Below, one piece after another: positions 47,745 through 59,229 of a DNA stretch of 64,000 bases. The stretch lies in assembly GCA_043228905.1 (NCBI GenBank), contig JBHGNT010000002.1, forward strand, positions 3,720,001-3,784,000, read 5' to 3'. Source of the DNA: Azolla caroliniana (lineage: Eukaryota > Polypodiophyta). The notes beneath the pieces were generated by a model, which was given only the letters and a program-made list of their open reading frames with translations, was not told where the DNA came from and did not search any database. How positions within the stretch are numbered: the first letter of the stretch is position 1; every line of letters starts with the position of its first letter. Position numbers and translations under genes: made by a program.

Positions 47745-48330
47745 CGCCCGCAGATCGCAAGACCTTCACAGAAGAGAATATACAAAGCAAATAATAATAA
47801 TAATAATAATTAAGGTCAAGAATAGAGATAAATTTGTGATATAATTTTCTTTTTATGTTGTATTTTTTTTTCCCCCCTTTGTTTAAAGTTTAAAGTTTAT
47901 ACATGTACATACATATTTATTGTAAGAGCTTTTGCATTTAAATTTTTTCCACACCAATTGGGATTAAAAATTTCTCCTAATACAAATATTTGTTATTGCA
48001 TAATCCCATTAGATGAACAATTTCTAAGCTATTTTTATATATATCCAACAATGAAAGTTTTTCCTTCTAATGACTCATAGATAGCTTCACCTTTATTATG
48101 GTCGTTTTATCATTGGGCTTGATCTTCAATGTCTATAGCTTCCTTTTTGTACTCGCAGATAGTGCACATGCATGACTTTGATGTATCTAGTTCCAGCCGT
48201 TTTCATATGTATTTTCTTTCAAACGTGGCACAACAATATCACTTGCTTCTAAATGACAAAGATCATGTGATATCTAGAACACGTTGTCACTAAGATAATT
48301 GGAGTATGTTTTCTTTAGTTGGCATTGAAC
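47745..48330 (-). promoter_or_regulatory. 5' UTR and upstream region of the OTU gene
   Basis: Region upstream of the OTU start codon, with a (TAA)n run at 47791-47811 and T-rich sequence beyond. It must hold the promoter; no specific element is assigned. Confidence 0.35.
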
Positions 48331-48334
48331 TTCA

Positions 48335-49460
48335 TTGGGATAGTGTGGGTCGAGCATAAAGTGAACTATTTCTTTTGCCATTTTCTAAATAATTACATGT
48401 GTTGCTTCTTTTGCAAACACCCAACCCCAAATTTTGGGGCATTGGAATAACTTCGACGACCCATTTACAAACAACAAAAATCCTAAAAGCACAATGCAAT
48501 ATGTAATGTGAAATCATAACATATAAATCATGTTAGTTTTGAAAATATGGCTAGAAGGACACCACAAATGCTAGAAAACTGTTAATCCATGACATGTACA
48601 TAGATTCCACAGTCCGATCACAACAATGTTGAAATCGACTATAAGTTGGTAAATTGCACAATTGTAAGAAAACTTGACGACGACCATACTATTTCTTGAT
48701 CATTACTTGTGCAATTATGATGTTTGAATAATATGATTGTCCAATATATGTGTTTGTGTGATGAAATACCATGCCAAAAGATAAGCATGATATGCATATA
48801 TTTTACGTGTCTTCTTGAGTTAACATGATATCTTTCGTTAGAGAAGATGTTATGAATATGATTTGAGCAATTGTGTGTTAAACCCATAGTGGAAAAGGGA
48901 ACTAAAAGCATGAGTGAGGTGACATTCTTTAGCTATCCTATATGCAAGGGCAAGGCGAAACTTCAATTTTAAAAACAAAAAATTAGTTGATGAGCACAAG
49001 TTGAACTGTTCTTTTGCCTTTTATTAAAGAACACCATGTGTTCTTGGATGTTCCATTGCAAAATAAATAAAATGTTGACGACACAATATAATATTTATTA
49101 TGAAGTTATATTGTAAATTCATTATAGTTTTGAAAATATGGCAATGTGGATATCACAGACAATCGTAAAAATGTTCATTCATGGCATGTATATAGAGTTT
49201 GATCACCACGATGTTGAAAGGGAAAGCAAATTGGCGATTATTGCAGTGTTTGGGAAGCTTGATACATATTGTACTATTCCTCAATGATTAATTTTGCGAT
49301 ATTGATGCCTAGTAACATGATTGTCCATGATACCATTCTAGAATGTTACACATTTGCTTGACTCAACATGGTACCTTGCCTAGAAGAAGCAATCAAGATG
49401 GCATGAATGATTGTGAAATATGAATGGGAATGTTGGGTTAGGACATGAAAAGGAGTCACA
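48335..49460. repeat. Old direct duplication of ~500-640 bp
   Basis: Segments at about 48340-48780 and 48985-49345 share the same order of words: TTTTGAAAATATGGC, ATCCATGACATGTACATAGA (second copy ATTCATGGCATGTATATAGA), ATGTTGAAA, and TGATTGTCCA. They are clearly related but heavily diverged. No coding capacity is shared. Confidence 0.65.
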
Positions 49461-50519
49461 AGCATTGATGGGAATTGGTTTTCAAATATACGGGCAAAAA
49501 AATTTGTATCTCTTTTCAACTAGGGGCATGTAGTAATAACTTTAATAAAGTTTTGAGGGTCATAATTAATCATATACCTAAATGTGTGAATGGTATGTGA
49601 AAATGAACCACTAAAATAAACGCGCCACGTTTTGATAACTTCCATTTGTTTCATTCATTAACATATATCGTTGTGTCTTTGACATATGTATCTGTGAAAC
49701 AACCATATTCAGAAAAGGGAACTCACGAAATTCTCAAGAAACAGACTTGATTCGTCGAGCTAACTCGTTCGTGGATATTTGGGGGAAGTAGTAGACTCAT
49801 GCGACGCCTTTGACTTAATCAAGTGAAGACCAACGATATGTACACTATAAGGTTGCAAGTGAAGGAAGTGGATACATACACAAATATCATAAAACGTTCC
49901 AGGTGAATGAATATTGACGATACGTATAAAACACATCGAATGGTTGTGCAAGTGAATAGACAACATTATATGTTATGTGGGGAGACAAGTGGTGCATAAG
50001 ATATATCTATCAAGATGTTGCAAGGAAGGAAAGAAACCCTAAACCCTAGATATCTTGTTAATGTCCACAGGAGACTCATTGCGATCTATGAGAGACAAAC
50101 AGGGGCCTAAGTGTTGGGGGGGGGGGGGAGGTGAAGGGCATTTGGGTAAATAAGAGAAAGTGAGGGGTATTCTTTATGTAATAAAATAAACCTTGAGGGG
50201 CACATTGTAATTTGTATTTTCTTACTGGTTAAAGCTTGTGGGCGAAATGAGAGAGGAAACAGACTGACTGATGGGCGTATGAAGAACTTAGAAGAGAAAG
50301 GATGGGAAGGCTATGGAAATCAAACCGAAGAATGGATCTTCTTTGGAAGGAATTCTTCTACGACCCATCGCTGTGGTTGGATCATCGCATCAATAAGGTG
50401 AGATTCAGAGGGAGGGAGAGGGAGAGGGAGATAGATAGATAGATAGTTTTTTAACATCCATGGAAAGACCGAATGCATCTGCGAGACAGGGCTAGCCCAT
50501 GGCAAGGATTTAACTTGAG
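49461..50519. other. Intergenic, no gene
   Basis: Contains two AAACCCTA telomere-like words at 50036-50048, a G-run at 50117-50130 and a GGGAGA/GATA microsatellite at 50410-50446. No coding evidence. Confidence 0.5.
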
Positions 50520-50660
50520 AGAGAGAGAGAGAGAAAGAAAGAAAGAAATATTAGTGTCTTTTAAGAGGCCAAAATGGCCTATAAGACCAAATAAGAGATT
50601 ACATCTTAACTGTTGTCTTGTCTTTGAGAGAGAGAGAGAGAGATTATGATTTTCCTCCAT
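50520..50660 (+). repeat. Family X fragment (block A)
   Basis: Shares TTTTAAGAGGCCAAAATGGC and CTATAAGACCAAATAAGAGA with block A of family X, bounded by (GA)n tracts. Confidence 0.7.
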
Positions 50661-51129
50661 GGAGTGTTCATCTTGCCTATTGGCAATTCAACACGTTCCA
50701 CTACCCGTGTAGTGTAGTGGGTGACCGACCATACTCCATTGTGACAGCCATTGTAAATAGTGTTTTTTTATGCACATTTATTAATATAATTGCGTGTTTT
50801 CACCAAAAAAGAAGAAGAAGAGAGAGATTATGATGATCTTGATGACGATGATCAATGGCGACCGATGATGATGATGGATGATGATCCATGAAAGCATACA
50901 TGACCCATGAGTCCCAACAATCATGGGCCCATGATGATTTTTGAAAACTTGTACGAATGAAAATAAAATGTAAAAAAATTGGAACAGAAAGAGAAAACAA
51001 TGACACAGAAGCTTGATGTTTCTGACATTTCTAATCTTCGAATTGAATTTTGATTATGTTACATAGACCGGAAAAAAAAGCATAATGCCTAGTGTCATCA
51101 TTTGAGCAAAAAACAGCATAGTGGCTTGT

Positions 51130-51734
51130 GTCATTGCGTTGATTCCTCAATATGATTTCTTGAAAAGCTAGTTCCAACCTTGTAGTAGCAATTCCTGGGA
51201 AAACATCTCACCCGAAGTCTTCATATGCCAAAGCATTCCAAAGTGATTTCTATTTTTGGTTCTGGTATGTTTGAGGCAAACATAGGACACACATTCATTT
51301 CAATATTATTGCCAACTCCTAGTTTATATTTTCAACATGTGTGTTCGTGTGTGCATCAGTTTTGATTGCACATCTCACCCTCCCGTGGGTATGAGTATCC
51401 AGATGTGAAGTTGGGCATCCACCAAACATCCTCTTAGTAATTTCTCCAATATTCAGTTTCAATGCTACTGCAATATTTCTCAAACTTAAATCTATATTAG
51501 ACAGTTCTTCAGTTTATGTGGAGGGTTTCCAGTGGCCGAGTACAACATTGACTCAAGCTATCCTGTTCTTTTCTTTTCCTTTACATGCACATCCGCATAT
51601 TCTTCAACAAGCTATCTTGCAAACCATTTCTGGATATTTTGAACCCAGCTAGACTAAATAAATTTTCTTTAGTGCGTTTTTCTGTTGTAAGCATTCAATT
51701 GCCCACTCTGCCTTGGAGACATTCACAGAGAAAG
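51130..51734 (-). mobile_element. LINE C-terminal/3' fragment related to copy C
   Basis: Runs parallel to 38600-39130 in the same orientation. Shared words include CAACTCCTAGTTTATATTTT-like sequence, TTATGTGGAGGGTTTCCAGT (copy C: TTTTGTGTGGAGCATTTCCA) and GTAAGCATTCAATTGCCCAC. Heavily decayed. Confidence 0.5.
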
Positions 51735-52115
51735 AAAAGAAAGAAATATATCTATTGATGTCTTTTAAGAAGCCGAAATAGCTATAAGACCAAACAAGAG
51801 ATTGCATCTTAAAATTTTGTCTCTTCTTTGAGGACAAGAAACCAAAATAAATGTAACTAAATAAAAAGAGAAGCGACTAGAGAATCCCATTGTCCTTCAT
51901 GTAAGGTTCTCAATTTGGATAGATTGTATTTTTTATCTTTGAAAGGTCTTTTGCATAGGTTGATCTTGGCTTGAGAGATCTCCAAAGCAAGGGAAGCACT
52001 TGCCATCGTGGGAAATAAAATGGTCTTCATCTGTGGATGGCTAGGATAGCAAGATCATGATCCACAAGGCCGGGGCAATGTGCTATTGCGTGATCTATTG
52101 TAACCCCTTTGCAAT
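51735..52115 (+). repeat. Family X fragment (blocks A and B)
   Basis: Block A (GATGTCTTTTAAGAAGCCGA, then CCAAACAAGAGATTGCATCT) followed by block B (AAAGCAAGGGAAGCACTTGC, ATCTATTGTAACCCCTTTGC). The same junctions occur in the 52116 copy. Confidence 0.75.
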
Positions 52116-53540
52116 GTTCTATGAGAGAAAGAGAGATATTATTGTCTTTTAAGAGGCCAAAATGGCCTATAAGACCAAACAAGAGAGGATATCTTAAAAT
52201 GTTTTCTTGTCTCTGAGAACAACCCAATACTAATGTAACCACATAAAAGAAACTTATTATAGAATATTGTTATCTAACATGTGAGCTTCTCTAGTCAGAT
52301 GGATTGTATTGTCTTCAAAACATGTCCAAATGGGTTGATCTAGAATGGGGATATCTGTGAAGCAAGGGAAGCACCTGTTATGATGGGAGATAACAGCCTT
52401 CATCTTTCAATAACAAGGGTGGGGAGGTTGTGGTTCATAAGGTTAAGGTCTATGTGCATTATAAAATTGCTATTGTCCGATCTATTGTAACCCCTTTGCA
52501 TTGTCTTGGGGAAGACCTAACTCGTATATCCCTTGATTGACTTGTAGCATGAGTAGGCGTGATGGGTCTGAAGAGGTTGTGATTGGTCTTTCCTAATGAT
52601 CTTGATTCTATTACCTTGCAAAGTGGGCAAAAACATTGGTTAAAGAGGCAACGGTATCTCCCTCTTATTTCATAAAAAAACAGTACAGATACAAAACATA
52701 GTGTTTTTTTAATTCCACTGCTTGATAGTACAATTGGTAAGTTCTTTCTTTTAGAGGTGTGTGCATATCTGCCTACCTCAATCTCTAACTAATGTGAAGA
52801 GGTTCCCAACTTCCCTATCACACTGCGGAGCACATGTGATAGATGCGTATATCCAACCTGATGATGAATCCAACGTCCAATTTCTGTAAACGTTTTGCCT
52901 TATAATGGTTTAATCTCCTACCCAGAGACATGTTCTTCTTTGTCCAAATTGGTAATATTAGTTCGGATCAGTGTATTCTTTTCTATTGTGGTCATGTTCA
53001 GCTATATTGGAACAACGATAGTGTGTGTGTTCTTACATCATGTGAATGAAACATTTGTTGCATTCAGAATACCAACAATGATTATCTCTGTAGGCAGCGA
53101 GTTGTTCTGATGACATAAATACCAACTTGAGTATCTTTGTGTATCCCAAAGCCATGAGATACCTGTGACTAATCAGAATAATATATCAATGATTTATCAT
53201 ATGGGCAGTCATTGAGTCTAAAGGTCTCTCCAAATTTGTGCAATTATTTACCCTGTGAAGGTTCGGTCCCTAGGTTTCTACTCTATAGAAACGAGTTAGT
53301 GTCACAAGTGTATCGAATAGTCACAATTTAGTTCACAGCTCTTGGTATTGTATATGTGCACATTGTCTTCCGAGAGCACCAACGGCTGCATGTCCATGAG
53401 AAAGTTGAGCACATTCAGTGTTCCTTAAGGAGAATCAAGGCAACTGTGAATGGTACTCGTAGATATGTGCAGGATCATGTGTATGCCACCATATCCTCTC
53501 CCAAGAAGAATTCTGGAGTTGATCTTGTTACCCATGTGTG
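52116..53540 (+). repeat. Family X, second long copy
   Basis: Blocks A to E in the order seen at 8960-10600. Landmarks: AGAGGCCAAAATGGCCTATA (52153), ATCTATTGTAACCCCTTTGC (52481), TTGACTTGTAGCATGAGTAG (52537), GGAGCACATGTGATAGATGC (52827), AACAATGATTATCTC (53074) and TCCTCTCCCAAGAAGAATTC (53493). Open frames within it are short and not shared with the first copy. Confidence 0.75.
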
Positions 53541-53960
53541 CAGCCATCGAGTCTAAAGGTCTCTCCAAAATTGTCCAATTATTTGCCTGTGAAGACTCGG
53601 TTCCCCTAGGTTTCCACTCTATAGAAAAGAGTTAGTGTCACAAGTGTATTGAATACTTACAAATTTAGTTCACAGCTCTTGGAATTGTATATATGCACAT
53701 TGTGTTCCAAGAGTACCAAGGGTTGCATGTCCACGAGATAGTAGAACACGTTCAGCCTACATTCTCATCAAAGTTCTTTTGCTTGCTCAATGTGACTTGT
53801 TGGCACATGCTTGATGGAGTTGTGGGCCTATGGAAGAAGTCAATGATCTGTGGTTGCATCAGCATCCCATGTGCTAATACAGGCCTTTCCCTATGCTTAT
53901 GAAGCTCAAGCAAGCCGTGGCCAAAGTCATGTAGGTCAGCCTTCACAATCATCTGTCGAA
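53208..53960 (+). repeat. ~333-bp tandem duplication of family X block E
   Basis: GAGTCTAAAGGTCTCTCCAA begins copies near 53214 and 53547. Both run through AGTTAGTGTCACAAGTGTAT and TTTAGTTCACAGCTCTTGG to a CATGTCC near 53394 and 53731. Identity is high. Confidence 0.88.
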
Positions 53961-54049
53961 GAGTTGTTTATGGTACAAAGAGTGTGGGATACTTTTTTTT
54001 GACGCAAGAATCTTATATGTATAGAAAACAAGGTTCTTTAGTCACTTCT

Positions 54050-54960
54050 ATTTCTATTTATTTACTGGTTTACTTAGTTACATTTATTTTGACTTGTTGT
54101 CCTCAAGGATAAGATAACATTTTAAGATGTAATTTCTTGTTTGGTCTTATAGATAGGCCTTTTTGGAATCTAATGAACACTATGTTTGTCATTGTATAAT
54201 TTTTTATGAAGTAAGAGGGAGATACCACTGCAGCTTTGGGCAAGTGCTTTGGTCCACTACACAAGGTAATAGAATATGAGGACCAACAATGCTTGGGGCT
54301 TTTCTTGCTAGAACTCAAGATACACAAGGAAAAGTTGTTGAAGGACAATAACACAACCACACAAGTTTGTTAACCAAGAACAATCACAACTTTCTTTAGC
54401 CCCACCACTCCACTCATGCTACAAGTCAATCAAGGGCTACACAAATGGACTCCCAACCAATACATAGCCAAGGGGTTACAATAGATCGGGCAATAGCAAT
54501 TTGCCGTGTACGTAGGCCCTAGCCTCATGAATCACAATCATTCTGGATCGACCTATGCTAGAGGTCTCTCAAAGACAAAACTTACAATCTATCTGACTTG
54601 AGAACTTATTATATGTACCGATAAGAAGATTCTTTAGTCACTTTTATCTTATTTACTTATTTACTTAATAACACTTACTTTGGCTTCTTGTTCTCAAAGA
54701 CAAGATAACACTTAAGATGTAATCTCTTGTTTACTCTTATAGGCCAATTTGGCCTCTTACAAGACATTAATATATCTTTCTTTGTTTCTTTCTTCTGAAG
54801 CGTTTATAGGCTGGGTTACTGCATATGAAGTTTTCCTTGCCATCAACCTCTCTACTACATAAGCTGCAAGCCTTTCGACAAAGTTATGCAAAGTGCTCCC
54901 GATTTGATATTTTGGTGGTCCTAGAGAGAGTCTATCTTTGGCGTCTTGGGTCATAGAGAA
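54050..54960 (-). repeat. Family X copies in inverted orientation
   Basis: Reverse complement of blocks D-C-B-A at 54180-54800, with an extra block A at 54050-54180. Landmarks: GGGGTTACAATAGATCGGGC (54473), ACTCATGCTACAAGTCAATC (54412) and AATCTCTTGTTTACTCTTAT (54720). Together with the direct copies to the left this forms a large imperfect inverted repeat. Confidence 0.72.
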
Positions 54961-55162
54961 GCACTCAATGGTTCCTGTAAATGTGAATCCTAGATAGATT
55001 TAGGAATTCAATGTCAAATTGCCCACATGCTATAGTGAAGACAATTTCTTAGCGAATGGTGTGAATGTGTGGAAAATCATGGTGTCAGTCTCTCCCAGCT
55101 TCATTGCGAACCCTTGTCTACAAAAACCATATAGGGCATAGTTGGTAAACCAAAATGTCATG

Positions 55163-55616
55163 TGTTAGAATCTTAATTAACATTAAGCAAACTTAAAGAG
55201 GAAAATAAGAAAGAAAGGGCGCTAGTCCACCCGACCACCCCCTAGCAAAGGTGAGAGATGGATCCAAGTCCCCCGTCAGTGTCCCATACGATCATGTACG
55301 GACATGGATCGTACCTTGGGTTCGAAGAAGAAGGAAGCACACGTGTATGAAGCTAGAGCTTTGCCACACTATCAAAGTCTCTATCTCAAAACAATAAAGA
55401 AAAGAGATGCCCCTTCTTGAAGGTAGCTAGCCTTCTTATATAGTCTCAAACCCTAGACCCTTGTGTATGTTTCCCACTTGGTTGCTTTTTTAATAAAAAG
55501 TAGCCAGGTGATGAAACACTCAAGTAATCTCTCACTGTAGGATTGAGATAACTCAATCCTCACCCTTCATCCTTACAAATTAACCCACAACTACAATTAC
55601 GGTTATGCTCTTAACA
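55163..55616 (-). repeat. 3' LTR of the gypsy remnant
   Basis: On the minus strand it begins TGTTAAGAGCATAACCG and ends AAGATTCTAACA (TG...CA), 454 bp. It has a TATA-like CTATATAAGAAGG, and GGGCATCTCTTTTCTTTATT downstream of it, a plausible retrotransposon promoter and leader. Confidence 0.85.
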
Positions 55617-55618
55617 TA

Positions 55619-55637
55619 CCCCCCCCCCCCCCCCCCC
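55619..55637 (-). promoter_or_regulatory. Polypurine tract expanded to a run of 19 G
   Basis: Nineteen C on the plus strand (G on the element strand) two bases from the LTR start, where the gypsy polypurine tract belongs. The run is unusually long and may be slippage or a sequencing artefact. Confidence 0.7.
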
Positions 55638-55639
55638 GT

Positions 55640-56240
55640 CTAAAAGATTGCATGCTTGCAATGAAAAGTCAGGGAAGTTTGTTTTAAGAGCATCTCGTCG
55701 CTCCCAAGTAGCATATTCTATAGAACAATCTATCCATTTAATTTTAAACACTTGAATATACTTATAATGTAAACTTTTAGTTTTTGAATCGAGAATTCTT
55801 TTTGGCTTATGAGGTTTAGATGACAAATCCTTAAAGCTATCCAAAGTTTTAATAAAAACTCAATTATTAGTAGGAGTTATTTGGGACAACTAACATGGAA
55901 GACATGATGAACTTTGATGCCAGTTGGAAGGTCGAGGCGATAGGCAGATGAACCAATACGCTTGAGGATTGTGAAAGGTCCACAAAAAGCACACTTACCC
56001 ATAGATAATGTCGTAGAGTCACGAGGCACATGCAAGAACAAATACATGGGGTTGTCGATGCTGGTCAGCATAAAAGCGAGCTCTATCCTGAGCCGTTTTT
56101 ATATTGTCTCAAGCTATATGCAACGTATCTTGCACATCCCTTAGAAAATTTTGTGTAGTGTGTAGCTCATCACGATGAATGTTGACATCGACCGGGGCAC
56201 ATGGCTGAAAATCATGCATCAACATAAAAGGTCTATATCC
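55640..56240 (-). pseudogene. Gypsy integrase C-terminus and chromodomain, broken
   Basis: Two frames: about 56240-55877 (integrase to ...HVSCPK) and 55844-55640 (chromodomain). They are separated by a stop and frame change. The chromodomain aromatic/acidic core is visible as WIDCSIEYATWE. In active elements this domain steers integration to particular chromatin (family knowledge). Confidence 0.8.
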
Positions 56241-56250
56241 AGTCAATGTA

Positions 56251-56752
56251 TGTTTGATATTTGTAACCATAGTTGTGGGCTAATTTGTAAGGATGAACGG
56301 TGAGGATTGAGTTATCTCAATCCTACGGTGAAAGATAACTTTAGAGTATTTAATCTCTTGGCTACCTTTTATAAAAAAAGAAACCAAGTGGGAAACACAC
56401 CCAAGGGTCTAGGGTTTGAGCCTATATAAGAAGGCTAGCTACCTTCATGAAGGGGCATCTCTTTTCTTTATTTTTTTTAGATAGAGGCTCTGATAGTGCG
56501 GCAAAGCTCTAGCGTCATACATGTGTGCTTCCTTCTTCTTTGAACCCAAGGTACGATCCATGTCTGTACACGGTGGTATGGGACACTGGCAGGGGACTTG
56601 GATCTGTCTCTCACCTCCGCTAGGGGGTGGACTGCGCCCTTTCTTCCTTAGTTTCCTCTTTACTTTTACTTAACGTTAATTGAGATTCTAACAGTTCTTC
56701 ATCCTTTCAAATTAGCCCACAACTACGGTTACAGTTGTGCTTGTAACATTAC
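56251..56752 (+). repeat. Second gypsy LTR in opposite orientation, with a reversed end fragment
   Basis: 56251-56693 matches the 55163-55616 LTR but on the plus strand (AGTTGTGGGCTAATTTGTAA ... AGATTCTAACA). It is followed at 56694-56752 by an inverted piece of the LTR start (CAAATTAGCCCACAACTACG ... TTGTAACA). The pair forms inverted LTRs around the integrase tail, not the usual direct pair. Confidence 0.8.
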
Positions 56753-57228
56753 GGGTTCTACCCCTATATACCACATACCCATCTTGTAAATTAGAGAGAT
56801 TTGAATCCATGTATTCACATGTGTGTAGTAGAAGGTCAAAATGATCTGTGTGACGAAAGTTACAGCAATTTTACGTATATGATACCAATGCCATTTGAAA
56901 AGCTAAAGAAAAAAATAGTACCAAGGTCAACACTTCTCTTTGCACTTTCTCCTGTTGCACGTGTTTGACCCCAAAGCAATATTTAGTGTTACATCACATT
57001 TGCCATGCCAATTTTCTGGTGTGACACTTGCCTTTTATGTTTTAACATGATCTTGTCCTTTATTATTGTATAGAAATACAAACACCTTTTTATCAACTAG
57101 ATTCAATTGTTTTTACTTAGAGAAGCTCCACATTGCCAGACTTTAGACACAGGATCACCAAAAAGTCTTTATGGATTTGTGAAGTTTTCCATCCTTCTTG
57201 GATATATGAAGAGCTTAGGAGGAGAAAA
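56753..57228. other. 5' flank of the PPR gene
   Basis: Holds the PPR promoter and 5' UTR. A stop (TAG, 57118-57120) lies in frame upstream, and no ATG occurs between it and 57229. Confidence 0.5.
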
Positions 57229-59229
57229 ATGTTTGATGGAGAGATACAGATAGGTAACATCATCAATGAGAGTCAAAGGCATGATTTCACCTTTGTGGAT
57301 TTACTGAAGGCATGTGCCAAGAAGAAAGATCTAATTGAGGGAACCAAATTACATGCCGATATTCTGGAATGGGGCTTACTTGAAAGAGAGTTAGTTGTAA
57401 AGAACCCTTACTTAGCTAGTGCTTTGATCAACATGTATGCCAAATGTGGTATGCTTACAAAAGCACGACAAGTGCACGAAGAACTTCCCGTTCGAAATAT
57501 ATACACTTGGAATGCAATGATTGGAGGATACGTCCAGCAAGGTGAAGGTTATGAAGCATTAAACTATTTTGAACAGATGCAAAAGGAGGGTTTCTCTCCG
57601 AATGTGATTACTTTCCTTTGTATCCTGAAGGCTTGTGGAAGCACGAAAGATTTAGACAAGGGTAAACAAATTCATGAGGAGATTGCTAATAGAACTCTTC
57701 TGGAGCAAAATAATCTTGTGCTTGGCACTGCTTTGGTGGATATGTATGCGAAATGTGGTGCACTTGCGAAAGCACAAAAGCTGCATGATAAGCTTCTTGT
57801 TAGAGATGTCGTCTCGTGGTCGGCATTAATTTCAGGGTATGCTAATCAAGGACAAAGTGATGAAGCATTAATTGGTTTTGATCGTATGAGAGACGAAGGC
57901 ATTTCTCCGAATTCTGTAACTTTCCTTTGCATTTTGAAGGCTTGTGGCAAAAAAGGAGCTATAGATAAGGGTAAACAAATTCATGATGAAATTGAGAATA
58001 TGAAGCTTCTGGAGAAAGATATTGTTCTGGGTACGGCGTTGGTGGACATGTATGTTAAATGTGATGCTCTTGCAAAAGCACGACAAGTTCTTAAAGAGCT
58101 TCATGTTCGAGATGTAGTGTCTTGGAATGCATTAATTGCAGGGTATGCCCAGAAAGAACTATGTTACGAAGCATTTGACTGTTTTGAAGAGATGCAAAGC
58201 GAGGGTCTGTCACCAGACTTAGTTACTTTTACCTGCATCCTAAAAGCTTGTGGCAGCATAGGAGCTATTGAAAAAGGGAAACAAATTCACTACGAGATTA
58301 TTAGGAGGGGATTGCTCAAGAAAAATGGCACAATTGGAAATGCTTTGGTGGATATGTATGTGAAATGTGGTATGTTTGTAAAAGCACATGAAGTATTGGA
58401 AGGGTTTTCTATTAGAGATGTGGTCTCTTGGTCGGCAATAATCGCAGGGTATGCTCAACAAGGGCTAGGCCATGAAGCATTGAACTGCTTTGAACTGATG
58501 CAAAGTGAAGGAGTCTCTCCAAATGTGGTCACGTTTATTTGCATTTTGAAAGCATGTGGCAGCACAGGGACTATTGGCAAGGGTGAGGAAATCCATAGTA
58601 TGATTGTGGATAAGGACTTGCTTAAGAAAGATATCATGGTTGGCAATGCTTTGGTTGATATGTATGCAAAATGTGGTGCTCTTGCAAGAGCATACCAAGT
58701 ATTAGAAGAGCTTCCCATGCGTGATGCAGTGTCTTGGTCTTCATTAATAGCAGGATATGCTCAGAAGAGGCAAGGTTATGAAGCACTGGAATGTTTTCAA
58801 CACATGAAAGATGAGGGGCTTTCTCCCGATGGAGTCACTTTACTTTGTGTTTTAAGTGCATGTAGCCACTCAGGGCTATTGGATGAAGCCCAAATGTGTT
58901 TCATGTATATGAATAAAGAAACCAGAATCACACCAAACCTAAAACACCATATGCATATGGTGCTTGTTTTGGGATGTTTGGGATATTTCAATAATGCAAT
59001 GTCCGTGATCAAGACAATGCCATCCTCTGAATATGCTCCAGTTTGGCTTGCACTGTTGGACTCTTGTAAGAAATTGGGGAATGCAAAGTTTGGGAGACTA
59101 GCATTTGATCATACGGTGGGCCTTGATGATACTTGTACTCCAGCTGATGTCTTTATATCTAATTTGTCTCTAGCTTCAGCCTTGGATATTAGGACATCTC
59201 CCTTATTAAGGTTCAGAGATAGATTATGA
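57229..59229 (+). CDS. PLS-type pentatricopeptide repeat protein with short E-like tail
   Basis: Sequence-specific organellar RNA-binding protein, 666 residues from the first ATG (57229) of an intronless frame. The frame opens upstream at 57121, but only with non-ATG codons. Repeats start near residue 20 (FTFVDLLKACAKKKDL). Blocks of ~100 residues follow with the P-L-S hallmarks TALVDMYAKCGALAKA, VRDVVSWSALISGYA, and SPNVITFLCILKACGS; five such blocks are very alike. From about residue 575 the C-terminus is E-domain-like (MVLVLGCLGYFNNAMSVI, then WLALLDSCKKLGNAKFGRLAF) and then diverges to LRFRDRL. No E+ or DYW domain is present, so an editing role would need a partner in trans. Organelle targeting is not evident at this start: the N-terminus is acidic rather than transit-peptide-like, so an upstream exon may be missing. 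Confidence 0.9.
   Translation: MFDGEIQIGNIINESQRHDFTFVDLLKACAKKKDLIEGTKLHADILEWGLLERELVVKNPYLASALINMYAKCGMLTKARQVHEELPVRNIYTWNAMIGGYVQQGEGYEALNYFEQMQKEGFSPNVITFLCILKACGSTKDLDKGKQIHEEIANRTLLEQNNLVLGTALVDMYAKCGALAKAQKLHDKLLVRDVVSWSALISGYANQGQSDEALIGFDRMRDEGISPNSVTFLCILKACGKKGAIDKGKQIHDEIENMKLLEKDIVLGTALVDMYVKCDALAKARQVLKELHVRDVVSWNALIAGYAQKELCYEAFDCFEEMQSEGLSPDLVTFTCILKACGSIGAIEKGKQIHYEIIRRGLLKKNGTIGNALVDMYVKCGMFVKAHEVLEGFSIRDVVSWSAIIAGYAQQGLGHEALNCFELMQSEGVSPNVVTFICILKACGSTGTIGKGEEIHSMIVDKDLLKKDIMVGNALVDMYAKCGALARAYQVLEELPMRDAVSWSSLIAGYAQKRQGYEALECFQHMKDEGLSPDGVTLLCVLSACSHSGLLDEAQMCFMYMNKETRITPNLKHHMHMVLVLGCLGYFNNAMSVIKTMPSSEYAPVWLALLDSCKKLGNAKFGRLAFDHTVGLDDTCTPADVFISNLSLASALDIRTSPLLRFRDRL

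Larger units (their letters stand above)
55163..56250 (-). mobile_element. Ty3/gypsy remnant: integrase end, chromodomain and 3' LTR
   Basis: Minus-strand element. It reads integrase C-terminal sequence (DNIKTAQDRARFYADQH near 56080, then GPFTILKRIGSSAYRLDLP and HVFHVSCPK to ~55880), a chromodomain tail (PKRILDSKTKS, VFKIKWIDCSIEYATWE) to ~55640, a long G-rich tract, then an LTR. No gag, RT or RNase H was seen in the window, so the element is 5'-truncated. Confidence 0.85.

Noticed and set aside
57133-57228. Starting the PPR protein at 57133
   Set aside because: That codon is TTG, not ATG. The first ATG in the frame is 57229; the extra segment may be 5' UTR or part of an upstream exon.
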